NCBI RefSeq assembly: GCF_050624435.1
Contig: NC_134535.1
Coordinates: 75,326,494-75,390,493, forward strand
Reading direction: 5' to 3'
Length of the DNA stretch: 64,000 nt
From: Tenrec ecaudatus
Lineage: Eukaryota > Chordata > Mammalia > Afrosoricida > Tenrecidae
Shown here: positions 50,175 to 61,984 of the stretch, piece by piece
Layout of the letters: the number at the start of each line of letters is the position of its first letter
Numbering within the stretch: position 1 is the stretch's first letter
Notes under the pieces: generated by a model
What the model was told of the DNA's origin: nothing
The model's input: the letters and a program-made list of their open reading frames with translations, nothing else
Database searches by the model: none
Translations under genes and position numbers: made by a program

Positions 50175-50320
50175 GTAGATCAGGCAGGTGTCATTTTCCC
50201 CCACCTGACAACTGAGGCAGTTGAACTCCTGCAGGGTGACAGGGCTTTTTTATAAAGGTGCATAGTTGCCTAATGGCAGAGCCAGGACAGGCACCCGCGT
50301 CTCCTGACTCCTCGTTCTCC
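50175..50320 (+). repeat. MIR SINE fragment
   Basis: CCACCTGACAACTGAGGCAG, GGGTGACAGGGC and TAATGGCAGAGCCAGGACAG follow the MIR 3' half in order. Ancient and diverged. Confidence 0.55.
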
Positions 50321-53074
50321 TCTTGGTTGAATTTTTGTTTTGTTCTAGCCAAGGAGGCTTCGTCCGAAGGGTAGTACAAAGTACCATTGGTTTTCCCAGC
50401 CAGGGCAGCTGGCTGTGCACTTCCCGCGTCTGGACCTTGTCACTTGTGACGGTGCGTAGCCAACAGCACTGATCCTGAAAGCGTTTCCCAAGCTACAGTG
50501 CATATGCCAGGGTGTTGGGCAATGGGGCTTGGTCAGATGAAATGCCCATCATGGGTGGGAGAGAAAAGAGTAATGGGGAGAAACACATCAACCCCTCCAA
50601 CCACAGGGATGAGAGAGGGTGGTGTGTGCGACATTATGCTCCTGTCTCTGATTAGCTTAAAAAATGCCACGCTGATGCTGACAAACATATGCATCAGCCT
50701 CAGAAAATGAACTGGTCCCTGTGTTCATGTCTAACAGTGATCTTGTCCTTGGCTCTGATCACTGTGATGGTGAAGAGTACTTTGAATAGTTGCCATTCTC
50801 CTGGATAGAGTAGACCAGATTTTTTCACCCCCTTCACCCAAAACCCTGTCTTTCTCTGCTTGATGCTCTCTTGCTAATGATGAGAGTCTTCCTAATCACA
50901 CTGGCATTTGCAGTCTGCCCAGTTGTCCACCTTGGAAAAGGTCCAGATTTTACTGCCTCTTCATTTCCTTCCTTTTTAAGAAGCCCAATCCTTCCAGGAC
51001 CATTTCCTGACTTGGGAAGTAGGGTTGCGCCTATAACATTCTTGGGTGTTTTCTCTCTATAAAAGTAGTATTTCCCATTGGGAAGGTAGGACCAGAATTC
51101 TTCTTACATGATTCGTTGATGTGAAAGCCCTGTGGAAGTGCTAAAGCGTCACCTGCACATGGAAGGCACTCTGATGGGTCTGGGTCTGGTCTAACCACAG
51201 TTTTGGAATCCCTAGGATTCCTGTCATTCTGTGTATGGAATAAAACAGACTTTTCTCTCGCCAGCAGCTTTTCTTCTCTACCTTTCCTCTGTGCCTTCCC
51301 CCCACCCCCCAGCTCAGTTAGAATCTGCTGGGCCAAGAATCTGCTTCCTTAGCCAGTGACCTTCCTTCTTTGCAGGTAGTCCTGTATACCCAGCCCTGAA
51401 ACTCTAGTTGTTAATGCAGTTGTGTCATCCTCCCCGAAAGACCGCCGGACCCAATTCTGTCCAACCTCGCTGCCAAGTGGAGGTAGTTCCCTTGACTCAC
51501 TGTTTCTCTTCCTTGTTCCTATTAATAGAGTGTTCCTGATTGTGACATCACGCTCATCCCCTTGGCAATGGAGCTTGTCACTAGGAAGGAAGACTCATTT
51601 GGAAAATAGCCAACAAGATGGGCTCCTGGGAGCGTCTCCAGAGTGGCACTGAGTGGAGGCATCAGGGGGTTGGAGCCTTGTGAACAGGGAACCTGCCCCC
51701 CAACACTTGGAAGGTAAAGAGTCTTGATTCAGGATCCCATTCCAGGCCTCCGCCCTCTTTGCTCCAGTCAGGGTTCCTTCTGGGCTTGAAACTCCTGTCT
51801 GCCAAACCTTTCTGTGGCTGTCCCACACCTGCCTCCTTTTTACGTATTTAAGTCTGACCTGAACTCTTACCTTGTACTTGCTGGCATGTTACTTAGGACG
51901 TTTTATGTCTTTTATAAAAATCTTACATACCCATTGGATGCAGACCTAGACCATGTTGTTAACTGCTGTTTGAGGACAAAGATTGTGTTTTCTTTTTTAA
52001 TGTGTCAAGGAGAGTGGGTACGAAGGATGAAGATGAGGTTTGAGGTGGACACACAGAAAGGTCGGTTGGTGGTGACCAAGTGAGTGTCCCTGACTGGCTT
52101 TTGAAGGGCTGAGCCTCACTTTCAGCTTTGATGAAGCCGTGAAGAATGGTCCCCTTCTGGATTCTTCCGTAAAACAAGTCAGTTCTAATGTGCTGAAGAA
52201 GCCAAATGTCAGGGTGCTCTGGGCTCGATGCAGTATGGATGAGAATCCTCTGCTTCAGCAGGGCCTTAGAGCCCACACAGCCCAGTACCTCATCGCACAA
52301 GTGAGGAAACTGAGTTCCTAAGCGGGGAGGGGAGGAAAAAAGAGGAAGACCCCTGGCAAGGTGGAGTGAGTGCCACAGGGGCGTCATGAGTGGGCGCCAA
52401 CATGAGAACAATGGTGAAGACCAAGACCAGGCAGTGTCGGCTTTCATGGTGCCTGGGTTGCTGGGAGCCGCCCGAACAACAGGGGGCGCTAGACGATTTC
52501 AGTGTGCGGACTTGACTGCGAAGGCAGGCAGCTTGCTTTTACTTAAGACGGCCCGGCCCGTGACTTGCCTAAGGAGAGCAAAGTCATTAGCGGTCAAGCC
52601 AGGCACCTTTTAGATCATAATTACCCCCTAGTTTGCCCCTAGTTTTGCTTTATATGCTGAGTCTTAGAACTCATAGTACAGGAGCTTCATTTCACGTTGG
52701 GACTGAAGTAATTTTCCCAGTGTCACGCATTGGATCAGTTACAGAGTTAGCACTAGTTCTCAAATGTTTATGGGCTTGATTCAGTTATTTTATTTGATCT
52801 ACTTTATTTCCCCCTTAAAATAGGATACAAATTATATGCCCATAAAACTCTTTTCAAAAGAAAAAAAATAGGGTACTTAGGCATTTTTTTCCCGAGATCC
52901 ATTCCTTCATTGAGATATCAGGAAATGTGAAACTTTAGGAGCACACCATGAAGTTCTTTACCACTAATACTTTCATGAGGCTGAGGTGACTCAAGTTGTC
53001 TTTTTCATTAGACAGGGCCAGGCCCCTGTGTCGCTGGCTGTTTGTAGCAAGTGACCCTAGAGACTCCCAGCGCA

Positions 53075-53132
53075 CTCTGCACCTAACTGGGCAGAATTCA
53101 GACCCTCTGCACCTAACTGGGCAGAATTCAGA
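53075..53132 (+). repeat. 30-bp direct duplication
   Basis: The unit CTCTGCACCTAACTGGGCAG with following AATTCAGA occurs twice, 30 bases apart, without change. A local tandem duplication in noncoding sequence. Confidence 0.9.
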
Positions 53133-54444
53133 GCAGGAGGATACGGAATTGGTGAGATACTACATCACATGCCTCAGATTTTTGTCCCCCAACTTTTGCC
53201 AAAAATTGTTGACAGCATGCACCGTTACCCTAAAATAAAAATTGGGGGTTGAGGCCTGTGTGTGTGTAAGAGAGAGAATATATATGATTGACATGTACAT
53301 GAGTTCCAGAAATTGAACAAGTGAGGATAATATGCGTGCTCCTTTGAGAACAGTCTTTTTCGATTTCCAGCTCTGTGGGCATTGATCAGAGAAGACAGCA
53401 GGAAGTGTCTGATGAAACCCAGCACCCTTACAGTCAGACTCAGGCTGTCGTCTGATCGGGAATGTGGGGGACCTGTAGTAACATAATTTACTTGCTTTGG
53501 CTCTGGCCAGCATAGTAGGAGGCTGGAAAGGAGTTTTCGCTCTGGGTTGAGATGTTCAAAACGGGGAAAGCCCAAAGGGCTCCCTCAGTACCACCTCGGT
53601 CCAGCCCCCAAGTTTGTGGGAAGCCTTCTGAAGCCTGGTCCAGGAGGAGCGTCAGTGGCCATAGCGACTGCCTGAGGCTTGTGGTTCCGTTGGGTCCCTT
53701 GTGGTTTCAGTTGTGTTAAATCATCTGCCTCAGGGCCGTTGTGAGTAATGTAGTTCTTTGATAGCCTGCCCAGGTGACAGCCTGTCAGCAGTGCTGGGAG
53801 TTCCAGAGATTAGAAGGAATAGTCCAGTGAGCCCGATGGCCAGCTTCAGGTTAGACGGGACAAGGCCGTCTAGCTACGATGGCTCCCAGGCTCCTGGTGA
53901 CCACATCAGAGGTGACAGACGGGGGATACTGGAGCCAGACTAGAAACTAGGTTTCTCCTGGATCCTTGAGGCCAGAGCCTGAAAAGATACAGGTGTAGGA
54001 GGGTAGATAAAACGGGGGGTCTGAAACAGATAAAGGTTTATACTTTATAAATGCAGGGCCCAGCATCTCAGCCTGAGGGTTGTAAACCTTCACTTCATGG
54101 TGGGAGCCTTGTGCCTTCTGCCCCCACCCTCTCCCAGCACTCCGCCCTCTGGCCAACTGTGCACTAATCCAGACAAGTTTTCTGCAATTTTTTTCTTGGT
54201 GGAGGGGCGGTTGCCTCTGGAGACCCCTTAGAAATAAGCATTGATTTTAAGTCAGTGCAGGGGTATAGTACAAGCAGGAAGCCTGCGTTCTACATTGCTT
54301 CACAGCAAAAAGGGAGAAAAGGGTAATATTGTTTCATTTTTTTTTGTGCCTCGCTCCGTGGTTGGTGAATGGATTAAAAACAGAAAATTAAGTCTTGCAA
54401 TAAATGATCTAGGTCAGAATTATAATCTGAACATAGGTTTTTTT

Positions 54445-54655
54445 CTTTAATCATTTTATTGGGGGCTCATACAACTCTTTTTTCCCCCATACTCCCTGAT
54501 GCTCATACAATTCTTACTACAATTCATACATACATCCATGGTGTCAAGCACATTTATACATTTGTTGCCATCATCATTCTCAAAACATTTGCTTTCTTCT
54601 TGAGCCCTTGGTATCAGCTCCTCATTTTTCCCCCTCCCTCACCGCTCCCCCCCAG
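54445..54655 (-). repeat. LINE 3' end
   Basis: Minus-strand copy ending ATGAGCCCCCAATAAAATGA at its tail. A foreign or rearranged segment sits near 54480-54503, after which family sequence resumes (CATACATACATCCATGGTG). Confidence 0.75.
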
Positions 54656-54747
54656 CATAGAGATTTTTAACATGAATACACTAGGTGTATTACTTGTTCC
54701 TGTTTAAATTGTACTCTTGGTTTTTGCCATTTGCATTTTCCAGTGTG

Positions 54748-54960
54748 GGAGGGAGTTTTAGCACGGAGGTTAAAAGCTTGGGGTCTGAAGCCAGTTTGCC
54801 TGGTCTTGAATCTGGCTCCACCACTTGTTGGCTGTTTGATTTTACACAAGCTGTTTAACCTCTCGATGCCTGTGTTGTACACCTGTAAAATGCGGATAGC
54901 AAGAGTCCTGACCTGGTAGAACTGTAAGGAGTAGACGAGCTAAGAAGCCAAACGTGCTTC
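54748..54960 (+). repeat. MIR SINE, well preserved
   Basis: TTAAAAGCTTGGGGTCTGAA, CCACTTGTTGGCTGTTTGAT, GCTGTTTAACCTCTCGATGC and ACCTGTAAAATGCGGATAGC match the MIR consensus in order over about 200 bases. Confidence 0.85.
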
Positions 54961-55261
54961 CCATGGTGCCTCGCTGGGAGTGGCATTCCGTGTGGGTCGC
55001 ATTAGTGTTTAATTGATAACCATCCTTGTATACACAGGAAGAACCAATAGAGCAAAAATGAGAGTGAAATTCCAAGCACTAAGAAGTCAACCCTTGGTAA
55101 CTAACAGCTTCTGTAATATATAAGGGGATTCTAAAAGCTCGTGGGAAAACCCATTAGGTTTCGATTCCATTTTTCCATGAACTTTTGGAAGTGATCCTGA
55201 TCCTGTATTTCCTGCTGTAATTTAACATATAAATATATGTATATTTCATCATCATCAAGAC

Positions 55262-56030
55262 ACCGAATGTACTCGTATGTAAGCTGAGTTTTTCAGCACA
55301 TCTTTTTTTTTAAATCATTTTATTGGGGGCTCATGCAACTCTTTTATCACAATCCATACATACATCCATTTGTCAAGCACATTTGTACATGTTGCTCTCA
55401 TCATTCTCAAAACATTTGCTTTTTTTTTTCGATCATTTTATTAGGGGCTCATACAACTCTTATCACGGTCCATACATACATCAATTGTGTAAAGCACATT
55501 CGTATATTCATTGCCCTCATCATTCTCAAAACATCCACTTTCCACTCAGCTGCTCATTTTTCCCCTCCCTCCCCGCTCCCCCCCCATGAACCCTTGATAA
55601 TTTATAAATTATTATTTGTCATATCTTGCACTGTCTGATGTCTTTCTTCACCCACTTTTTGTTGTCCGTCCCTCAGGGAGGAGGTTATATATAGATCCTT
55701 GTAATCCGTTCCCCCTTTCCAATCCACCCTCCCAGTATCGCCCCTCTCACTACTGGTCCTGAAGGCATCATCTGCCCTTGATTTCCTGTGTTTCCAGTTC
55801 CTGTCTGTACCAGTGTACATCCTCTGGTCTAGCCAGATTTGTAAGGTAGAATTGGGATCATGATAGTGGGGGTGGAGGGGGAGGGGGTGGCGGTTGAAGG
55901 GGAAGCATTTAAAAACTAGAGGAAAGTTGTATGTTTCATCGTTTTCAGCACATTTTTAATGCAGCTTTTGTGGTAAAATTAGGTATCTTGACTGATATTT
56001 AGTCGGCCTTTACTTGAGTTTATACAGTAG
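55262..56030. mobile_element. Palindromic MITE split by LINE insertion
   Basis: The left part (55262-55301) is CCGAATGTACTCGTATGTAA plus GCTGAGTTTTTCAGCACAT. The right part (about 55943-56030) resumes at TTTTCAGCACATTTTTAATG and ends in TTACTTGAGTTTATACAG. The repeated TTTTCAGCACAT is the LINE target duplication. The same element occurs at 3836-4016. Confidence 0.7.
55302..55942 (-). repeat. Two tandem LINE 3' ends within one target duplication
   Basis: A short copy (about 55306-55420) and a longer copy (about 55421-55942) of the LINE 3' end lie head to tail, both minus, each with its own T-rich (A-tail) start. One duplication, TTTTCAGCACAT, flanks the pair. Confidence 0.8.
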
Positions 56031-56325
56031 TCCCAAGTCATCATAATTATGCTACTTAGTATGCCATCTTTTAATGAATTTATTATATGGGATATTTATT
56101 ATTTTTTTGTTGTTCTTTTGAACACTGCTTAAGTTGCCTGATTTCTCTTTTGTACCCTTTTAAAAAAGGGTTTATTGGCATGTAATTCACATGTCATATA
56201 ATTCAACAGTTGGCTCATATTAAGAAGAGTGGTATTAACATTCTTTTCTGTATTCTTGTCCATTTGTTAGGCTGAGTTCCTAGAAATGGGATTGTGCTGT
56301 AAAGGGACATTTTTGGCACATTATT

Positions 56326-56469
56326 ATTATTTTTTTTTCTTCTTTTACATTTTATTAGGGACTCATACAACTCTTACCACAATCCATACATATACATACA
56401 TCAATTGTATAAAGCACATCCATACATTCCCTGCCCCAATCATTCTCAAGGCATTTGCTCTCCACTTAA
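56326..56469 (-). repeat. LINE 3' end with perfect 13-bp target duplication
   Basis: TTGGCACATTATT occurs at 56313-56325 and 56470-56482. The inserted minus-strand copy carries TTTTATTAGGGACTCATACA and is very similar to the copy at 61553-61653, suggesting a relatively recent subfamily. Confidence 0.85.
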
Positions 56470-56692
56470 TTGGCACATTATTTTCTTGTGACTTTTTCTG
56501 ATCAACTTTTTCTCTCAAGAGTACATTCTTTTCAGAGCTCGCTGGGGCACATTGTGTGTGTGGTATTTGTCACATGACATTTACGTGGAATTAAGTATTT
56601 TGGACTTGGTTGCTTTTGGTGCCTCTCTTTCACTTTCTCTCACAAGGATAACTATAGATGTGTTTATTCTTCATTTGACTGAGCGCTGCCCA

Positions 56693-56695
<3 letters not shown>

Positions 56696-56731
<36 letters not shown>
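56696..56731. repeat. (AC)n microsatellite
   Basis: About 17 AC units. Confidence 0.95.
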
Positions 56732-56732
<1 letters not shown>

Positions 56733-57126
56733 GGAAGTCTAAACTTCTCTCCTGCCCTTGTTCTCTGCATTGCTTTTCTTAGAGCTGGCTCCACCAGCAG
56801 CTTCCTCCATAGCCGTCTGGAGGCTTCCACACCCATGTAAGAATAGACACATCCAAATTGGTTTGGGCACCCCCAGGTGCATACTTTATGTATAGCATTC
56901 CAAAATCTATGTGTTTTCTCTAAACAGTGTAGCTTAGGAATTTTTTCATACTTGGTACACTTTAAAGGCAGCACTGATTTTATTTTCCCTCCGATGAATT
57001 ATTTTCCTTATTGCAGTGGAACCGAATCGCAGCTTGCTTACGTGACACAGACATCAGGGCGTCGTCATGTACCTGTCTCAGCTCTTCCTTTTGATCTTTT
57101 TTCTTGCTCCTTGCCATTTTCCCCAG

Positions 57127-57168
57127 GCGTGTGCGTGTGTGTGTGTGTGTGCGTGTGTGTGTGTGTGC
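57127..57168. repeat. (GT)n microsatellite
   Basis: GTGCGTGTGT-type repeat with occasional C interruptions, over about 40 bases. Confidence 0.95.
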
Positions 57169-57279
57169 ATATGTGGGTGTGTGGTAGAGGATGACAAGAG
57201 CTTATCATCTAGGGAGCTCTAATCAGCCTGTACTGTGGTTGGTGAACCCTTGAATGATTCTCTATCAGTTCCCCCAAAC

Positions 57280-57426
57280 CTGAACACAGTGCCATCAAGC
57301 TGGTTCCCAGTCATAGCAACTCGATAGACTGTTTCCAAGACAAACCCTTCTCCTGCCGACTTGTGGTGGGTTTGAACTGCTCACCTTGCAGTTAGCAGCC
57401 CAGTGCTTACCCCACGGTGCCATTGA
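57280..57426 (-). repeat. AfroSINE
   Basis: Reverse copy with GTGCCATCAAGCTGGTTCCC (tail), GTGGTGGGTTTGAACTGCTC (B box) and TGCTTACCCCACGGTGCC (A-box end). Confidence 0.75.
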
Positions 57427-58000
57427 AGGAGACATAAAACAAGGTGATAGTTGTATTGTGTCCGTGTCAGGCATTTGCTTGTGGACCTCTAGCTACCTTA
57501 CTTTATTGGATAGTGTTTTGTTGTGCTTTTTGGTGAAAGTATACACAGCAAAGTAGGTTCCATTAAGCAGTTTCTACACACATGCTTCAGTGACACTGAT
57601 TCGGTTCTTTGTATTGTGCCGTGTGCTCATTATTTCCAGAGACCTAGTCTCCCTGCCCGCCTACATTCTCATCTTCGCTTTAGAGTACTTGTTGACTATT
57701 TGGTCCTATGTAGATAATTTTTTAAGAGTATAATGTAGGTGATGCTCTTTATTAACTAATCTATATAGCTAAAAGGGATAGTTGGGTTCAGAGATTAAAG
57801 ATTATTTCAGGGCAGTACTCTTGGGCATTCCCCCAGTCCCAACTGGTCTAGTAAGTCTGGATTTTTTTTTTTTTAAGAATTTGAGGTTCTGTTTCACATT
57901 TCTGTGCTCTTCTATCCTGATCAGAATTCATGATTGTAGGAGCCGCCACCATCTAGTTCTTCCAGCCTCACGTGAAAGAAGGCCATGGGTCCGTGTAGAC

Positions 58001-58510
58001 CATCAGTTCTCAACCTGTGGGTCGTGACCCCTTTGGGGGAGTTGAACGAACCTTTCACAGGGGTCACCAGATTTATAACAGTAGCAAAATTGACAGTGAT
58101 GAAGTAGCATTGAAAATAGTTTTATGAAATTGGTGAAGGGAGACATCTGACAGGGCAAGATATGACAAAATAATCATTTATAAATTATCAAGGGCTCATG
58201 AGGGAGGGGGGATCGGGGAGGGAGGGGAAAAAATGAGGAGCTGATGCAAAGGGCTTAAGTGGAGAGCAAATGTGAGAATGATGAGGGCAGTGAATGTACA
58301 AATGTGCTTTACACAATTGATGTATGTATGGATTGTGATAGAGTTGTATAAGGGGGGAGGGGACAGATTTTAAAAATGTTTAAGCCCCTAATAAAACAAT
58401 TTTTAAAAGAAAAAGAAAATTTTAAAGATAATAGTTTTATGGTTAGGGGTTACCACCCCATGAGGAACTGTATGAAAGGGTCACGGCATTAGGAAGGTGG
58501 AGAACCACTG
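58001..58510 (+). mobile_element. SPIN-type hAT transposon split by a LINE
   Basis: The left part is CATCAGTTCTCAACCTGTGG, GTCGTGACCCCTTTGGGG and TAACAGTAGCAAAATTGACAG. The right part is TTATGGTTAGGGGTTACCAC, CATGAGGAACTGTATGAAAG and AAGGTGGAGAACCACTG. These are the two halves of SPIN. The flanking 8-mers GTGTAGAC (57993-58000) and CTGTAGAC (58511-58518) agree at seven of eight positions, as expected for a hAT target duplication. Confidence 0.92.
58127..58429 (+). repeat. LINE 3' end inserted inside the SPIN element
   Basis: The copy runs from GTGAAGGGAGACATCTGACAG to AAGCCCCTAATAAAACAATT with an A-rich tail. The 12-base AATAGTTTTATG occurs at 58115-58126 and 58430-58441, which marks the insertion within SPIN sequence. 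Confidence 0.9.
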
Positions 58511-59775
58511 CTGTAGACGGTTATAGAGACTAGTTTCTTCTGGAATCTTGGATTTCCTTTCTCTTTTGTGTCCGATGAGTAGAGAACCAATCATGGTAGC
58601 GTAGAGGACTGCTAGTAAGCTTTTACGATCCTGGACCCCGCCTCCTCAGAAACCTAGGATGTGCAACATAAACTCTATAAACTACATCCTGCCGACTGGC
58701 AGAGTCGTCCCATGAACCACGGCTCTGGTCTTTCAAACTAAGGACACCGATCCCACGGGGTGAGTGGGCGTTAGAGGGACCTTCGTGCACTGCGGTTTGA
58801 TGAGGGAAGGGAGTCAGTCTGTGCTAAGTGCCTCTCGTTTGTGCTCTCACTGCACTCTGTCTTGGCTTTTCTAGGAGGGCTCTGAGCCCAGGGTGACTCA
58901 CGTGTCAGGACTGTGGAGGGGCCTCTCACTCTGAGCGGAGCCTCAACTACATGGTTCTTTAATGATCCAGTCCAAAGTCTAACTCTAAAGGCATATAGAA
59001 GTCTGTCTTAGCCAGACCAATGGGCAAAACTCTTAGGTGATCAAATTCGGTCTTCTCTTTTATACATAAGGCAAGAAAACATTCCTATTTGTGTGTGTGT
59101 GTGATCCAACTGAGTTTACCGAGGATAGAAGCCGTTTCAGGTTCTACAGTAAACGGAACACAAGCCAGACAGAGTCCACCGCACTGCGGCCTGGCTGCTC
59201 CCGCCCCAGCCCTGCTGTGCTACAGTGTGTAGCAGCCACTGGGAGAGAGCGCCCAGAGCACACCTGGCCCCTTGGGAGCCGTGGTTAACAATACTGGTCG
59301 ACCCCATTGGCTGAATCAAATTCACCTGGCATAGATGGGCCAATTTTGGTGTAAGGCCCACCTAGGTGTACCCCCTTCCTGGCCAGAAGCCCCTATTTTT
59401 TTAAAAGTAATTTTCTAAATTTTAAAAATTCTTTAACCCAAAGGAACTATATTTTTTCCATCTACATGGAAGACTGTTTAAACTTGAATTGTCACTTTTT
59501 AAAAGTTTATATAAACTCATTTAAGATTTAAAAAAATTAAAAGCACAAGACCTACATCCAAATCAAACCACTGTGACATTTTGATATTTTCTTCTCGTTC
59601 TCATATGTGGAGTGTATGTGTAGTTTTAAAATAAATATGTATTCAATTTTGTGGCCTCCTTTTTTACATATTGTTTTATCGTGTTGTTACATAGTCTATA
59701 ACTAGCATTTAGAATAGGCATGTTCCATCGAGTGGGCTTATGTAATCGTACCCTTAGTACAGCTGGTGTGCAGGT

Positions 59776-59940
59776 AGCCCTGGTGTCATGGATTACGTGT
59801 TGGGCTGCTACCATGGGTCCGCGGTTCAAAACCACCAAATCGCCCAGTGGGAGAAAGATGAAGCTTTCCACTCTTGTAGAGATTACGTCTCAGAAACCCT
59901 GCCCTTTGGGGTCTCTGAGTCAGAATTGAGGTTTGGCAAT
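59776..59940 (+). repeat. AfroSINE
   Basis: AGCCCTGGTGTCATGGATTA, GGTCCGCGGTTCAAAACCAC and GAGTCAGAATTGAGGTTTGG follow the SINE from A box to tail. Confidence 0.8.
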
Positions 59941-60759
59941 GAGAAATGAAACTTTATACTTGTGTGGTTTTGTTGTTTTTTCCCCTGTTGTTGTTTTTAA
60001 CGTTTTGTGAATTGGATGAAGGTTTACAGAGCAGCTCAGTTTTCCCATTCAACAATTCATACATGTTTTGTTTCATGTCACTCCTGCAGTCCCCTCCTTG
60101 TCTGTCGCTTCCCACTCCCTCCCTGTGTCTCTGGCCTCGTGCCTCCTTTCCCCCTAAGCCTTCTGCGGGAAAGGCTGCCTCTTTCCTCTCACAGGACTGG
60201 GTGTCCTGGGCGTGCCCTCCTCCCCACTGCCACTGGTCCCTGAAGAATAGACCTGGAAACGGAGCAATGGGATGAGTTCATCTTCAGACCTAAAGGGTGA
60301 CAAGGAGCCGTGTGGTTTTTGAGACTTCTGTATCTCTATTTGTGTGCATCCTTTCTTCATGCTTTAGAAACGAAATGTCCCCCACTGCTGCCTCAGTGAC
60401 TGTTGGCGCCCGTTCCTTCCTCTCCGTATGTAAACATGCACACGTCTTTCTCATCTGAGGGAAACAGACTCCCCGCAGCCTCCCTGCCTTCTAGCTAGTT
60501 CCTGCCCCTTCCTTTCCCTCCCTTTGAGACCAGGCTTCTGAACAGAGTGGTCACTTCGAATCCCTGCTCTGTACAATGCCATCTCACTCCCTGGCACCTC
60601 TCTCTGGTGGCCTCTGCTCTTTCTGATGCACCCCTGCCGCTGTTCGTACCTCCTCTCCCTCTTCTAAGAGCTGCTTCTCTCAGAACTTTCTCCTGAGAAT
60701 CTTTTCTCTCAAAGACCATTGTTAAAATATTCGCATGTAGGCAAGGGGCGGGGGGGGGG

Positions 60760-60925
60760 GGGGGGAAGCTGATACCAAGGGCTCAATAGAAAGTAAATGT
60801 CTAGAAAAGAATGAGGGCAACATATGTACAAACAGGACTGATTCAAAACAGGACTGATTCAACTGATGTATAGATTGTGATGTGTTGTACGAGCCCCCAA
60901 TAAAATGATTTTTTTTTTTTAAAAA
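60760..60925 (+). repeat. LINE 3' end, with G-run upstream
   Basis: From GGGGAAGCTGATACCAAGGG to GAGCCCCCAATAAAATGATT and an A-tail. An internal 17-base duplication (AAACAGGACTGATTCAA) lies at about 60824-60857. A run of about 19 G precedes it. Confidence 0.8.
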
Positions 60926-61430
60926 GCAATCTAAAAAATTCTCATGTCTTGTTGGTGGTAGTTGAAGTTGAAAAGAGGGCAGTATGTCAATGTAGCAAAA
61001 TAAATAGCACGCCCTTCAATGTAGCTGTTCCACCACTAGGTGTCTCTTCTAGGGGACACAGGTTTGTTCAAGTGCTCACAAAAGTTGTTCCAAGAGCGTT
61101 CACGGGGATATGGTTTGTTTCTTGGGAAAGCGATAACAACGTAGATTTCTAGTTGTGAGGAGAAAGGTGGCATGTATTTAAGAGTTAGACTGCTGTATTG
61201 AAAACTTTTACCCTAGACTGGAAACGATGGGAGTAGAGATTTGCCTGCCTTGCTTGTGTGTCTACATGAATCTATGTACAGTGGAGAAGGGCGTTGGAAA
61301 AATGGACTACAATAGGCAGTGAGTGGGGAGGAGAAACTGGGAAGGACTAGTACCATTGTTCCTTGAATAAAAGGAGAATATAGGAAGCTTCAAGACGTGC
61401 CCTCCCTCCCACCCCCTTTATCAGTTCTTT

Positions 61431-61653
61431 TTTTTTTTTTTTAACAATTTATTGGGGCTGATACAATTCTTTACACAGTTCATACATATACATACATCAA
61501 TTGTATAAAGCACATCTGTACAGTCTTTGCCCTAATCATTTTTTTCTCTTTTCTTCTTTTACATTTTATTAGGGACTCCAACAACTCTTACCACAATCCA
61601 TACATATACGTACATCAATTGTATAAAGCACATCCATACATTCCCTGCCCCAA
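61431..61653 (-). repeat. Two tandem LINE 3' ends within a perfect 16-bp target duplication
   Basis: CCTTTATCAGTTCTTT occurs at 61415-61430 and 61654-61669. Between them lie two minus-strand LINE 3' ends head to tail (about 61431-61545 and 61553-61653), each beginning with its own tail. Confidence 0.85.
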
Positions 61654-61984
61654 CCTTTATCAGTTCTTTATCGATGGACCATCATCTTGTAATTCAATTC
61701 TTCCATGAACTTTTTGAAGGCCCTTGGAAAAAGAACTTAAAAACTACGCAAAGAATTCGTGTTTCCCCTGGAGTTCTGTGTTCCTCAGAACCACCCTCTT
61801 TGTTTTCGTTCTGTGTACTTTGCTAGTGTGGCCTCTCAGAGCCCATGGTTCAACTCCCTCATTCAGATTCCTCCTTAGAATCTCAAACGCTGCGTGTCCC
61901 ACCTCACTAGGACAGTCGGCGTTAGAACTGCGCCGTGTTCTCCAAGGAGAAACAGAGGAGTCTGCGTTTATTGCATCCGCAGCC

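Noticed and set aside
51814-52083. 89-aa ORF in the presumed RNF41 intron, followed by GTGAGT-like sequence
   Set aside because: It does not resemble RNF41 or any protein I know. It might contain a noncoding leader exon, but nothing in sequence alone supports that.
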